Shown one piece after another: positions 1-12,100 of a DNA stretch of 64,000 bases. This DNA comes from Nicotiana tabacum (lineage: Eukaryota; Streptophyta; Magnoliopsida; Solanales; Solanaceae), in assembly GCF_000715075.1 (NCBI RefSeq), contig NC_134095.1, positions 66,407,990 to 66,471,989 of the forward strand, given 5' to 3'. The position numbers and the translations under genes are program-made. The notes beneath the pieces are model-generated. The model was not told the origin of the DNA, ran no database searches, and worked only from the letters and a program-made list of their open reading frames with translations. The stretch's first letter is position 1. Every line of letters begins with the position of its first letter.

Positions 1-156
1 GTGGCTATTAACTTCTATAGCTACCATATGCATAATTATTTTCTATAGCTATTATTTAATTGTTACGCGACTGTATTCACTGTATTCGCGCTACATGAAT
101 ACAGTAGCATAATTCGCTTAAAAAATAGGGGAGTCCAGCTGTACGACTGTATTCGC

Positions 157-182
157 GCTACTGTATTCATGAATACAGTAGC
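157..182. repeat. 26-bp perfect palindrome
   Basis: The half-site GCTACTGTATTCA is followed directly by its exact reverse complement, giving a perfect palindrome with no loop. Partly decayed copies occur nearby (about 94-112, 390-412 and 15819-15842), so the palindrome is part of a locally repeated module of roughly 100 bp within the unit A/B family. Confidence 0.8.
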
Positions 183-967
183 AGAATTTGCCTAAGAAAT
201 AGGGGAATCCAGCTGTTTAATAATGGAAAGAGAATCAATTAGTGTATATCACTCATAATTTAACTCAACAAAATCAATTATACATAAATTTTGCTGCTAT
301 GCGACTGTATTCGTTGTATTTACGGTACTGTACTCATGATGAATATAGTAGTAGGGAGTCTAGCTATGCGACTGTATTCGCGCTACTGTATTCATGAATA
401 TAATAACAGAATTCACCAAAAAATAGTTGAGTCCAACTGTTTAATAACGGAAAGAGGATCTATCCCTCCTAATTTAACTCAACAAAATCAATTCTACATA
501 AATTTCGCTGTTAATGTGTTGTATTTCATGTATTTGCGCGGTTGTATTTAAAAATACACTAAGGTAATAAAGAAATAGGGCGTATACTGTTCTATTCATT
601 TCGACTGTATGCATTGTATTCAATTCACATATATTCATTATTCAATATTATACGTTATATTCAATTCATTCTATTCAATTCGACTGTATCCAAACAACAA
701 AAAATCACAAAACATAATAATATTCGGTTGTATTAAAAAAATACAGACTTTTGGAATACATAAATACATGCAAAAAAATAATGTATTTATATAAAAATAC
801 AACGTATTTGAGTGTATTTGTATAGAATACAATGTATTTGTATCATTATATGTGACTAAAATAGCAAAGAAGAGAAGAAAGTCGCCGGAGATGGCGTTTT
901 CTGGCCAAGCAAAATACTGAATACATTGTATTAAAACTAAAAATAGAGACGAACAAAAAACCGGCCT

Positions 968-1126
968 TCAAATCTTCTCCATCGTAGCCATGGCCAGATT
1001 TGTTCGCCTCAGAGGATGAGCCAATAGTGGATGATGACTCCGACGATTTTGATGTCGACAATCAAAATTGGGTGCTTTAATATATATACCTCGTGTAACC
1101 CTCTTCGGAGTTGTTGAATCAGCCAT
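968..1126 (-). pseudogene. Short degenerate ORF inside repeat unit A
   Basis: An ATG on the minus strand opens a 52-codon frame beginning MADSTTPKRV, and other minus-strand frames are open nearby. The homologous stretch in unit B (about 16400-16535) has the same start context but a stop after about 11 codons. It may be an exon remnant of the transposon that founded the repeat, or chance. I do not recognise the product. Confidence 0.2.
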
Positions 1127-1694
1127 TCCAGATGAAATTTGAAGTTTCTTCCTCAAAACCAAACAATGAAAAAAATTAAATAAAAAAAGAATGAAGAGAA
1201 AAAGAAGAATGGCAGAGTAATTTGGCGTGAACCGGTCAAAAGTTTTACCAATTAGCACGAACTTTTGGAGCAAAAATATTGAGGATCAATTCTGAGAAAT
1301 TTGTTCATGCAATCTTGCTGTGAGAGAGAGACCATAGAGAGAGAAAGAAGAAAAATCTTGCTGTAATTTGAGAGAGAACGTGTGTTAACTGAAAGAAAAA
1401 GAGAGAAAAATATAAATAGCGCATTTCACGCCTATATAGTAGTGTAACAACAAAATACCTAATTTTTTATAAAATATAAAAGGTAGCTATAGAGAATAAT
1501 ATTTGAAAATAATTTTGATTTATAATAATAGGATGTAATAGTTTGCTATAAGAGATAAAATTTCCTAAAAAATATGACATTTGGTCCTAATATATGCTAG
1601 CTAATTAGGCCCATTAGATAGCCTACCCCTAAAGCCTAACGTGTCCGCCAAGAAAAACTATCGTAAGTTCAGCGTTTGCTCATAATATTTTGGG

Positions 1695-2041
1695 TGAAAT
1701 TAAAAAATAGTCAGATTTATAAGTGGTAATTGAAAATAGCCACAGTTTCAAAAGTAATCGAAATTTAGCTACTTTTCATGTAAAGATAAATTTAAACGAA
1801 AACACTTTTCAAAATCTGAAAAATATTTTAGTAAAATATACTAGAAGTTCATACACGGGTGCTCCAATCTCCAGTATATTATGCTGGAACTTTTTGTGTG
1901 TTGGAGTTCCAGCATAATATGCTAGAAGTTCATACACAGGTGCCCCAATATCTAGTATATTATGCTTGAACTTTCCGTATTGCAACAAAATGATGGCTAT
2001 TTTTTTTAATGATTTTGCAAATGCTGGCTATTTTTCAATTA
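1695..2041 (+). repeat. 400-bp interspersed repeat, copy 1 (interrupted)
   Basis: This short repeat begins with AAAAATAGTCAGATTTA and contains ATTTAGCTACTTTTCATGTAAAG and several near-palindromic CCAGTATATTATGCTGGAA modules. A second copy is at 17130-17520 and a third, inverted, at 47045-47470. The last bases of this copy lie at 15453-15500, after T1. It has no ORF of note and looks like a MITE-sized non-autonomous element. Confidence 0.6.
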
Positions 2042-2750
2042 TGTATACAGTGAAATCGGAGGGACCGATTCCTCGTCACTAAGGTGCGTTCGGGGAGTCA
2101 TATTGGTATCTCGAGGCTGCAAGGTTACGATTAAGCTCCCTCCCTCACAACCCAATAAAGATTCCGAGGGTGGGGAGCTCCCGAGGCAAGCAACTAGTAT
2201 CAGCAAAGTCTAGTATCGTGCCTAGCCGTCCTATCCCCGTGTCTTTATATTTAATGCATTCTTTACTGTATTGCATTGCCCCTTCTATATAAAGGGAATC
2301 CACATCACTTTGTAAGGGGCTGTTGTTGCTCCAACTATTTCTACACAAGATCAATAATATCCCCCTCTCTTTCTTCTCTCTAACTTACTCGCTCTTACTC
2401 ACTCGAGGCCACTCTTAACATTTATTTCTTTCATACTAGTTCTTCATTTATTGCTCAATATTGGCCATTAAGATCCTTATTCAATTATTTTCTAACTGTT
2501 ATCCCTTTCTCGGTTACCCCCGATAGCTCGAGCTCGAGCCGGATATTGACCCCGAGGTCCCTCATCGACCAGTCCAAAGCCCAGGCAACAAGCCCCTTGG
2601 TTTGATTACTATCTCATTTTAGCTTGTATCTCATCGTTGGACTTCATACTCCTAGCATCAACTGCTCTAACAACTAGCATAAAAATAGATCACGTATTTT
2701 TAGAGTCTCATTTACAAATTTAATTGTTGTTACCATTTTCACGGTAAACT
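2042..2750 (+). repeat. T1 5' LTR
   Basis: This 709-bp LTR matches 14733-15452 along its length with scattered substitutions and small indels. It begins TGTATACAGTG; the last base is T here against A in the 3' LTR, where the canonical ...CA end is kept. A TATA box lies at 2286-2293. It abuts the primer-binding site. Confidence 0.9.
2286..2293 (+). promoter_or_regulatory. LTR TATA box (T1)
   Basis: TATATAAA followed by GGG, 244 bp into the LTR. It is conserved in the 3' LTR at 14988-14995. This is the expected position of the U3/R promoter for the genomic transcript. Confidence 0.6.
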
Positions 2751-2753
2751 GTT

Positions 2754-2771
2754 TGGCGCCCATCGTGGGGC
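2754..2771 (+). other. T1 primer-binding site
   Basis: TGGCGCCCATCGTGGGGC begins 3 bp after the 5' LTR. The TGGCGCC start is shared by T2 and T3 in the same position, and matches a tRNA 3' end of GGCGCCA. I cannot assign the tRNA without a tRNA set. Confidence 0.7.
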
Positions 2772-2868
2772 TAAAAATAATAGTGATTATTTTCTTGCTA
2801 GTTTCATTACACAAACACAAGTTATCTTTCACGTTTTTCTTGTTCAAGATCTTTGATTTCAGGTCAAA

Positions 2869-4523
2869 ATGTCTGGTTCGGTAAACAGAGTCGAGAACGA
2901 CAACTTCGAAAACCACGAGGAAAATGGCGTGGCTGTTCCGGCTGTTGGCACGCCACCACAGAATCTCGATAACGTGCCCGGACCGATTCCAGCGGATACG
3001 GATTCACAGGACACACAACAGGTCGACGAAACCTCACACACCGACAAAAGCATATGACATGACGACCGACAGAAAGCCCAAAAAACCCCAGTCCGGGAAG
3101 AACAGGAAGTTAGTCTTCATGTTTTTTTGAAATGTTGCAGGCACAACAGTTGGCCATCGCTTAGTTACAAAGCTATCTGAAGACTCCTAGCACAACAACG
3201 CCGGAAACAGCTCTCCCCGCCGAACAGGTACCCGAGAGATCAAGCAATAACGGATCGGTAGCCGACCCTGCCATAGTAAATATGCTTGAGGATCTCACCA
3301 AAAGGATCAAATCAGGTGAGAAAATGATAGCAGCCAACGATAAGAAGGTCGAGACGTACAACTCTAGGGTCGACCAAATCCCGGGTGCGCCCTCGGTCCT
3401 CAAGGGCGTGAATTCGAAGAAGTTCATACAAAGGTCGTTCCCCGAGAAAGCGGCCATGAAGACCATTTCAAAGAAGTTTAGGATGTCGAAACTCCCTAAG
3501 TACAATGGGACACCGACCCTAATGAACACGTTACTGCCTACACCTATGCGGTAAAAAGAAACGATATAAAGAATAACGAGATCAAGTCCGTATTGCTGAA
3601 AAATTCGGGGAAACACTCTCGAAGGGGGCCATGATGTGGTATCACAACTTGGCTCCTAATTCCATAGATTCATTCGCCATGCTAGCAAACTCCTTCGTAA
3701 CGGCACATGCCGGTGCTATCAAGGTAGCGACAAGGAAGTTCGACGTTTTTAAAATCAAGCAAAGAGATAATGAGATGCTGCGGGAATTCGTGTCTCGCTT
3801 TCAGATGGAACGGATGGATCTACCGGTAGTCTCTGACGACTGGGCAGTGCAGGCCTTCACCCAAGCCCTGAACGAAAGAAGCTCAGTGGCTTCAAAACAG
3901 CTAAAACAAAACATGATCGAGTATCTAGCTATGACCTGGTCGGACGTCCACAACCGATACCAGTCGAAGATCAGGGTCGAGGCTGACCAGTTGGGAGCCC
4001 CTTCGGGCTCAGCATACCCAAGCAGGCTCCTGGCAAAGGAACCGAAACCAAACAAAGAAAGGTATCAACCATACCTCGAGGATAGGAAGAACGCCTCGAG
4101 GTGCAACCTACCTCGCAATGATCAGAGAGTGGATCGAGGACAAGACCCTCGAGGGCTCATCAACAGAACCAAGTTCGATCGAAACGTAATGCCAAAGGGT
4201 GCACCCCGCCTATTGGAGTATAACTTCAACGTCGATGTATCAGACATCGTGTTCGCCATTAGCAAAATCAGGGATGCCAGATAGCCCAGACCTACTCGGA
4301 TCCTTCTCAAAGGAACTACAACTTGATTTGCGAGTTTCACAACTCGCACGGGCACCAAATCGAGGATTGCAAGCAGCTCCAAGGGGAAGTGGCCCGACTG
4401 CTCGATAACTGGCACCTTTGGGAATTTCTCATCAACCGGGTTAAAAACCAGTCCCGAGAAAGAGAAACAGCCAAAAAGAACAACGCAAACGAGCCCCAAC
4501 ATGTCATCCACACGATTTTTTGA
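2869..4523 (+). pseudogene. Gag polyprotein of T1, frameshifted
   Basis: The product would be the structural nucleocapsid/capsid protein of the element. The first ATG (2869) opens a 62-codon acidic leader. After a break the frame resumes at 3282, including RVDQIPGAPSVLKG, and then 3631-4284, which carries the retrotransposon gag core (REFVSRFQMERMDLP and AVQAFTQALNERSSVASKQL). A further frameshift near 4284 leads to a C-terminal piece with a zinc-knuckle-like CEFHNSHGHQIEDC (C-x2-H-x4/5-H-x4-C). The frame then ends at a stop (4521-4523), just where a protease domain would be expected to begin. At least two frameshifts or stops break the protein, so it is not functional as read. The knuckle form and spacing are those I recall for Tat-lineage gag. 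Confidence 0.82.
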
Positions 4524-5289
4524 TGCTCGCCCCAGATATATTCAAATAAAGGACCACACAGCAACCGCCAAACGAACGCCAGGACCCGAAAGTGCCATCG
4601 CCACCAAGGTATAATCACCTCTCCCTTATTCTATCTTTTACTTCACGATAACTCTTGCATAGGCCAGCGACCAAGAAAATCAGGACGTCGCTCCGGCTTG
4701 AGGACCCTGAGGTTTCAAAGCGTCTGTCACACTCTTTTCCTTTGATCAGTTTTTTTATCTCGAAACGGGTTTGTTGCCGGCAAGGTTTTTAACGAGGCAA
4801 CGTCCACGCACGTCCTGAGAAGGATTCAATGAGCCTACCGGACTTTTTTTGCAATCAGCACCGTCCCGGGAAATGACAAACGAGGCTCCAATAGGAAATG
4901 ATGTACCGGGCCAAACGGTCGAACGAACCGTGTCCGCATGAGCCGGGCTTACGGCAACCCAACGGTTTGTATTCACGCCAAGCAATCAAAGAATATCTTT
5001 CACCAAAAGTGTCTCGTGCTCCAAAAGAAAGTTTAGCATGCCCACGGCAGGGATCCCTCCACCAAGTACGTCCCGAAATACTCAGAGATTTAGCGTCAAC
5101 GATTTGGCACCCACACAACCTCAGGGTCGGAACTCCGAACTCATAAGGCTCCAACTAGGCAATTCCGAGCTTACGAGTAATGGCCTCCGAGCCTAAGCAA
5201 ACTCGATGACTCAGAGATTGCCATCTATTGCCATTTACTGGAAAACCCGAGGCCGTAAGACCCCAAGCGGGCAGACTCGGTCCAGCCAA
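4524..5289. other. T1 internal region without a gene
   Basis: This stretch follows the gag stop, where protease and polymerase would normally be. No frame shows DTG/DSG, YxDD or integrase motifs. It is moderately GC-rich for the window and carries only short accidental frames. It reads as replacement or filler sequence in a pol-deleted element. Confidence 0.6.
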
Positions 5290-5455
5290 ATCTATTTTAC
5301 ATAGCATCAAAAATTGTAAGACCTTAATAGGCAAGACAAACTGTAAGACCTCAACAGGCATGACAAACTATAAGACCTCAACAGAAATGACAAACTGTAA
5401 GACCTCAACAGGCATGGAAATTTTGTAAGACCTTACTACAGGCATGAAACTCAAT
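5290..5455 (+). repeat. T1 minisatellite, about 27-bp unit
   Basis: Five or so units carry ACAAACTGTAAGACCTCAAC and close variants in direct tandem. A very similar stretch recurs at 8394-8431 inside the first antisense gene. T2 and T3 carry unrelated tandem repeats in the equivalent position. Confidence 0.75.
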
Positions 5456-6440
5456 TCCGAAGTTTAGGCTATTTGTCGTATTTGTAAGACTCCCGAAAGG
5501 TCATACCCTCGATGTAGACGCCTAAACTATTACTCGGTATCAAAAATGGCTCCGGCCAAACACATATGACTATGGTTAAAATGGCTGCACCAGCCAAATT
5601 AACGCGACTTGGGGACGCCCGACCGTCGCTAACATAATCGCAGGCCACTACTTCGAATCTACTTCGAAAAGAACCGGTTAAAACAAGCTACCCTCAACAG
5701 GCAAACGAGCTTCGACCAAGTCAGCTCCAAATCACAAGGCTTCGAGCTACTCAGCCTACGAGCTAAGAACCTTACGAGGTGCTCGAACATCGCCGCTAAC
5801 GACTTGAAATCGAGGTTCTTCCTGAACCGACGATGGGTCAAGCAAAATTATTTCAAAAAGACCTTAACGAGAGGAAAACAAAGCCTACAATATGCCCTCG
5901 GGCAAAAGCGTAAGAGCCATTGTTGACAGCCAAACGTGCCTCAGGACCGCACACTAAAAGGTCACAACGACCAACAGCATAAGAGCCAATGTCGCCAGCT
6001 TGAAAATTGAAAACTTGAGGATTAAAATGAGCTCGAGTCGTAACCCGATTCGGAGACCGGATCCAAAATACTTAACTACACATACCTAAGGGCACATCGT
6101 AAGTGCCATTGTCTCCAACTTCACAAGCCTCAGGGCCACATATATAAAAGGTCGCTCCAACCCAAGGCGTAAGAGCTATTGTCGCCAGCCCGTGTAGACG
6201 TAAAACTCGAGGGTGAATTGAGCTCGAGTTGGAACCCGACTCGGAGACTAAACCCTAAAAATGGTTAAAGTGTATACGCCCAAGGGCAAAAAATAGAAGC
6301 CGCTATCGCTGGCCTAATCAACATCAGGGCCATATTACAGATTCGGAGATTTCTACCGATCCAAAGGTCGAATCGACCCGATTGAGATCTTGACGAACAT
6401 GAGTACAGAAGATACAAATTGTGGGGTTCCCCCTCTTATT
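5456..6440 (+). repeat. T1 degenerate longer tandem repeats
   Basis: From about 5900 to 6300 a unit of roughly 190 bp recurs about twice, marked by GCGTAAGAGCCATTGT and GAGCTCGAGT...AACCCGA...CGGAGAC. The first part (5456-5900) has only weak internal similarity, including ACAGCC/CCAGCC-type motifs. I see no coding evidence. Confidence 0.55.
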
Positions 6441-6441
6441 T

Positions 6442-8548
6442 TTACATACTCGCGTTGAAGCACAATCTTAATTTACGACATATTATGAAAGCTATATACA
6501 CAAAGAAGAAGGCATGGAATAAACGTTCTCCCCTTCGACAACTATGGCCCGGTGCCCCCTCCTCACCGTCTTCAGCATCGGACAAAGGGAACTTGGAATC
6601 ATACTCCTCCCCTTTGGCTTGCTCGATCTCCCACGAGAGATCAAAGCCCCTAGCATGAATCTCATCGAGGATTTCCCTCCGGGATCTGCACCTCGCATAC
6701 TCCTTGCTATTGCTTGCACGAAAAAGGGCCCTCTTCAGCTCAGCTTTAGAAACGGTAGCGCTCCTCGAATTGGCTGCCACTTTCTGTCCCGCCCTGGTAT
6801 TACTCATCACAACCTCGAACCGGGCATTCACCACTTCGGTTTTTGCCTTCGAAAGCTCGGACAAAAGCCTTGCGATCATTTTCTCCCGAGCAGAATCGTT
6901 CGCACGAATGGTTTAGATTTGCGCCTTGAGAGCAGAAACCCTGGCCTGAGCCCTCTCTTTGGCCGCAAAATGGGCATTCGTGTGCGCCTGTAGCTCGATG
7001 AATTCGTATTTGACTCGGCCAACCTCGCCCTAGAGTTGTCCCATCTCATCCACCTTGTCCTTCAACTGAAACATCAAAACATCAAGACACCAAGATAGAA
7101 AGGGAGTGCAAGTTAGCATGAAATACATGGTACCTGTTTCTCCAGACGAATCTCACGGATCCGGTTCCGGTCCACCTCATGCCGTAAGGAAACGAGCTCG
7201 CTTTCCTTTGCCGCACAAAGAAGCTTGAGGGATTTTTCCCTATTTAGAGCCCCCCACAACGGGGCCTCACAACGAAGCAGCTTGGATTTAAGTATGTCGA
7301 AGGCCTATGAAAGAAAGCCAGATAAAGAAAAAGAAGAGGAGAAAAGGAAAAGCATGGGGCCAAAACAACCTTAAAGCAGTAAAAACTCACCATAAGGCCA
7401 AAACGCTGAGCCTCGCTGAAGGCCGAAGCAACGTTCGACGGTGTACCACTTCTAGAAAGTCGCCGATCGACCGAATCACTTCTTCTTAACCACCAAGAGG
7501 GAGTCGCCTCACTACAAGCCTTTTCACACCCCAGAACGTCTTTCCTTTTATTAACACTCCTTGATCTCGAGGCCAACAATCTTTTATCCTCCCTTGGGGG
7601 ATACGACCTCACTTCGAAAGGACCCCCGACTCCTGCGAAGGTTAAATCAAATAAACCGACAAGAAAAATGCCATTTTTTAGGAGGCAAAGCGCCGGACAC
7701 CTACCATGATGCTTCGCCTCCCATCTCCTTTTGGACAAATCTTGCCACCGGCGCCTACCATAAATTGAGCAAGCTGCCAGCTTGAGACCACTCGGCTAAA
7801 TCAGGGACCTTGCTAGGAGACCAATGAGTTGCTACAAATAAAGAATAGAATCATTATAGAGCCAGCCTCCAGTCGAAACGAAGACTGTTCATATGAGGCA
7901 CTTACGTGTGAAATTCCATTTCTTAGGAAATGGAAAAAATTCTCCAGGAATGACGTCGGTCGTTCGGACCTGAACGAACCGATTCATCCATTCCCGATCC
8001 TTGTCCTCCTCGTTGCCGACTACAGAGGCTCCGATGGACCGACGTTGAAGAGCAATCAAGCCCCGATAGCGCAATGGCCGATACAACCTCACGAGATGGC
8101 TGAGAGTAAACTCTATCCCGACCTTGTCGGCAAAATATCTCATCGCCTGCACTATTCTCCAAAGGGAGGGATGAACCTGCGCTAGTGTTACTTGATATCT
8201 CCGACAGAAATCGAGCACGACCCAGTTAGGGGAACCCAGCGCGAAAACATGAGTGTATACACTCAAAAATCCCTCAACATATGTCATAACGCTCTCATCG
8301 GGGGAAGGTACTTGCAAAATCACACCTTCCTCCCATCCATAATTTTTTCTGATCATCTCGAGGTTTTTCTCCCCCACTGATGAAATGATCCTCGACCTCA
8401 ACAGGAAAGACAAACTGTAAGACCTCGAGGCAAGGCATCCCGAGCCTCACTCACCTAACGTCAGAGGAGAACCGCTGGCGCCAACCGAATTTGGAACACA
8501 GGAGGGACTCCCCTCCACCTGATGATCGGACGTCGACGTAGCAGCCAT
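6442..8548 (-). pseudogene. T1 antisense gene, copy 1 (gypsy-type extra ORF)
   Basis: This gene runs opposite to gag. The ATG at 8548 follows a TATA-like box (8700-8707). Exon 1 (8548-7906) contains WEEGVILQVPSPDES, VVLDFCRRYQVTLAQVHP and YRGLIALQRR, which resemble the plant 'putative gypsy type transposon' domain (Transposase_28-like, from memory). A GTAAGT donor (7905-7900) and a TAG acceptor bound a 74-nt intron. Exon 2 (7831-7705, 127 nt) ends at a GTAGGT donor and includes KRRWEAKHH. The distal part (6879-6442) encodes a charged, probably coiled-coil region ending in an acidic tail (SDAEDGEEG). An early stop lies in a stretch resembling the element's own minisatellite (8394-8431). The function is unknown. 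Confidence 0.72.
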
Positions 8549-8699
8549 GGCTACGGCAAAGTAAAAGGGGGAAAATTAAGAATATGAGCAAAATATTTCG
8601 AAAATAGGGAAGCGGAAGGACTAGCACAAAGCGCTAGGCTCTGCAGAAGAGACAACCTTTTCAAAACTGCAAATTCGCCATTTGAGAGACGGATGAACA

Positions 8700-8707
8700 A
8701 ATATATA
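8700..8707 (-). promoter_or_regulatory. Putative TATA box of antisense gene copy 1
   Basis: TATATATT on the minus strand (context CCCCTATATATTTG), about 150 bp upstream of the ATG at 8548. The other three antisense-gene copies have a TATA box in a comparable place, which makes chance less likely. Confidence 0.5.
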
Positions 8708-9153
8708 GGGGCAAAACAACAACTGCCCACCTACCCAAGAGGGCCAATTAATTCTGGCCGCGTTAACGTCACCCTCTCTTAGGGAAACATACTGGTGGAA
8801 TTATCCCGACCCCCCTTTCTTTTTATCAGATCATATGAATAAACCCCATATAACTCAGAAAACTATGGGATCTTAGGGAGCCCCACGACGTCACGAGCAT
8901 CAATCCGAGAGAAGCTGTCGATTTAACCTCGGGACATGGCCAAATTCAGGGTCTCGGTTGATCCAAGAGTAGGCTCCGAAAGGGCAACACCGAGAGGCAA
9001 AAGCTAAAACGTGAAAGCAAAGGGGCAAGAAAAAAAAGGGCTAACAGAATGAAAACCTATTTTTACATTGTCAAAAAAAACATCTTTACACAACCCATTC
9101 CCCTGGGGGACGCATACAAAGGGAAAATGAGGGAATACAAAATGACTCGGAGA
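8708..9153. other. Spacer between the two T1 antisense genes
   Basis: This spacer lies between the promoter of copy 1 and the stop of copy 2. It holds no open frame with family similarity and presumably contains the 3' untranslated region of copy 2. Confidence 0.5.
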
Positions 9154-12100
9154 CTACTCCTCATCGGTATTATCTTCGCCCTCATCAGGGGCAACTAAAA
9201 GCTCTAGTTCTTCCTCAACTTCATGGGCCTCCTTGAGATCAGCTGACAGGTCGATACCTCTGGCTCCGATTTCTTCTAGGGTCTCTCTCCTCGCCTCCGC
9301 CTTAGCATGCTTGATAGCTCGAGTTAGTTTCTGCCCAGCTGCTATTGATATGTCACGAGCTATTCTATGCGTCGTGGCCACATCCTCCTAATAAGTGACA
9401 ACATTTCATTCGACCTCTAACTTAGCCATAGCCAAAGCAGCAACCTCCCTGCGAGCATCCTTGAGAAGATCTCGGGATGTTGCCAACTCCCCCACCGCTA
9501 TTTCATTTTGCTCCCTCAGCTCGGATACCTCCGCATTCAGTTGACTAATCAGTGAGCCACTCTGCTCGACCTATGTAAGAAAGGTAAGCCAATATATATA
9601 TATATATGGGAATACGAAATAAAAGTCGGGAACTAGCAAGGCAAAGTACCCGAGCGGCAAGAATGGCCTTCTCCTGGAGCGCCGTTTCCAAAGCGGTCGA
9701 AGTTATCCCAGTTCTTTCCCTCCCCGGGCAGAACGAGCCTCCAAATCCCGCAGCTTCGAGGTAACTTCCTTACACCCCTTTTCATGATAAGAAAGCTCCC
9801 TGCGGAGCCGAAGGATGGCATGATCGTACATCTCCTTGCACTACGGCATAGCGAAAAAGTTAGAAAGACGAAGAATGACGTTCGAGGACAAAAGAAATGC
9901 ATGAGAAATGGATATAACATGTTGCATGAGCTTCTCCGCTGCTTTGACGGCACTGGGAATATCAAGATCGACGCTATCACTAACACCATCAAAGATGTTG
10001 GCAATAGAGCCTCTCCCTTGGAGAGGAATCCCCGATGTGGCGCCGATCATCCCTTGAGCATCCCGCAGTTCCCTAGACGAGACCAAGAAGCACGAAAGGA
10101 AGTCGTTCAGATCGCCGATTTCTTCAAGTGGCAACCCACATTCCTGAAAGGCTCCGATCCCCGACCCCTCAGGATCAACCGCATCGGTCCCCTGGGCGGA
10201 AACTGCATCGAATCCAGTTGCGCGATTTTAAGCTACATCAACATTGTCATACCTCCTTTTTCCGCACCCGGGGACGCAAGGGAGTTTTTTCCAATTAAAG
10301 GACAATCGAAACGGGATTGGTTTATTTATTTCAGAGTCGCCACTTGGGAGATTTAGGGTGTCCGAAGTCACCAATTTTAATCCCGAATCGAGGAAAAGAA
10401 TGACTCCATATTACAGTCTGCGTACCAGAAATCCGGATAAGGAATTCTGTTAACCCGGGAGAAGGTGTTAGGCATTCCCGAGTTCCGTGGTTCTAGCACG
10501 GTCGCTCAACTATTATATTTGGCTGGATTATCTGATTTTATACAAATATGAACTTATGTGCAAATTTTAACTTTTTACCACTTTATTATTATTATTTTTA
10601 GAAGAATGTGAACATCGCTTAAAACATGTCTTTGGACTGTGTCACATGAAATGCACCCCTAATCCGGAACACATTTTATTTGACGTTTTGGGATTTGAAT
10701 TTGGGTCGCATGAAATGCACACCCAAGCTTAAGAAAGTAAATTATTAAACACGCGCCTAAAGAGACTATCGCGTTATTATTTTGGGGAGGCCGTGAGATT
10801 CGCTAAATGACCCTCATGAATTCTAAGTAATTTTAAACAAGTATTTACTGAGGGCTCCGCAATTTACATTTTTATTCGGCGAGGCTCATCTCATTCTTAT
10901 TTTTTAAAGGAATTTGCAACGTCGTGGACATGCATCTCGAACCACGTTACAATTAATGTACCCGCGACTTTAGAGACACATTTCAACTTCGTTGAGATTT
11001 GGATTTAGGTCACATAAATGTGCACCCGAGTTTAGGGAGATAACATTATTAAAGGCGCGCCTAAAGCAACTAGCGCATTGTTATTTTGGGTGGGGCCGTG
11101 AAATTTGCTAAACGGCCCGTCCCGGAATCTAAGTGTTTAATACATATATTTTGTGAGGGCTACGCAATCTGTACATTTTTATTTGGCGAAGCTCGTCTCG
11201 TTTTTATTATTTGAGGGAAAACTTAAGGCAACTACTATTTTCTACTAATGAAATCATCCGAGGTTAAACAAAAAAACAACGATTCTAACAGGTAATAACA
11301 TCCATGGTAAAAATGAAAAATAGAATAAACTCGTTTATATGCTCACATTTACTTTGGGCATGCAGTAACTAAACATAGAATAAACAATTTTAACACAACA
11401 ACAAAAATTGCATTGTTGACATTCATCAATACTCTCATTCGCCTTGAACCATAATATACGAAATGAACGAAATTAAACAAAGGATGAAGAACAATAACCT
11501 TTGAACTTCGACAACCTCAGAACGACAAACACGACCACGACGGGACTCAAGCTGGACTTCACTGAACGAGGAACAACAACGAAACCCCGGAACAAACTCG
11601 ACGAACCGGACCTCGACTCAACTTTTGGACTTTGGACTGGAACTCGACTTCAACTCGACCTCACTGACGGACTGTTTGGTCGACGACTGTGGGGTCAACG
11701 GGCAGTGTTTAATGGCCCGAGGCATCACTGGACATGGGGACGACGAACAGCAGTGGTCGTCGGGGCAGTGACGCCGTGAGGGGGTAGTGGTACGACTGGG
11801 TTTTTTGGGGTTACGATGGGGAGGCGACGGAAAGGTTTTGGAAGGGTGACGGGCAAGCAACAGCAGTTGCTGTTTGACAGAGGCGAAGGCGTGGGTGTCG
11901 ACGGACGTGGGTGGTGGCGTTTTGGACGTGAGGGAGTAGAAGAACGCAACAACAGCGATGCAAACTGCTGGTTTTTTTCTGGTGGTTGACGGGGAGGGCT
12001 ACTAGGGTTTTGTTAGGTTTTTTTTTTTGTGAGGAAGAAGGCGATGGGGGGAGCTGGTTGCGACGAGGGGTGGAGGGTTTTGGTCGTTGATGGTGGCTTT

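Larger units (their letters stand above)
1..2041. repeat. Tandem repeat unit A, left part (split by retrotransposon T1)
   Basis: This stretch is the left part of a complex AT-rich repeat whose second copy lies at 15641-17651. The two copies share the same order of landmarks: short repeats around ACTGTATTC, a purine-rich GAGAGAGAG block (about 1320-1400 and 16740-16800), and a 400-bp sub-repeat at the end. The remainder of this copy lies at 15453-15640, beyond retrotransposon T1, which inserted at an AATTA site. Positions 1-197 have no counterpart in unit B, and the left end lies outside the window. I find no convincing gene; one short degenerate ORF is listed separately. Confidence 0.75.
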
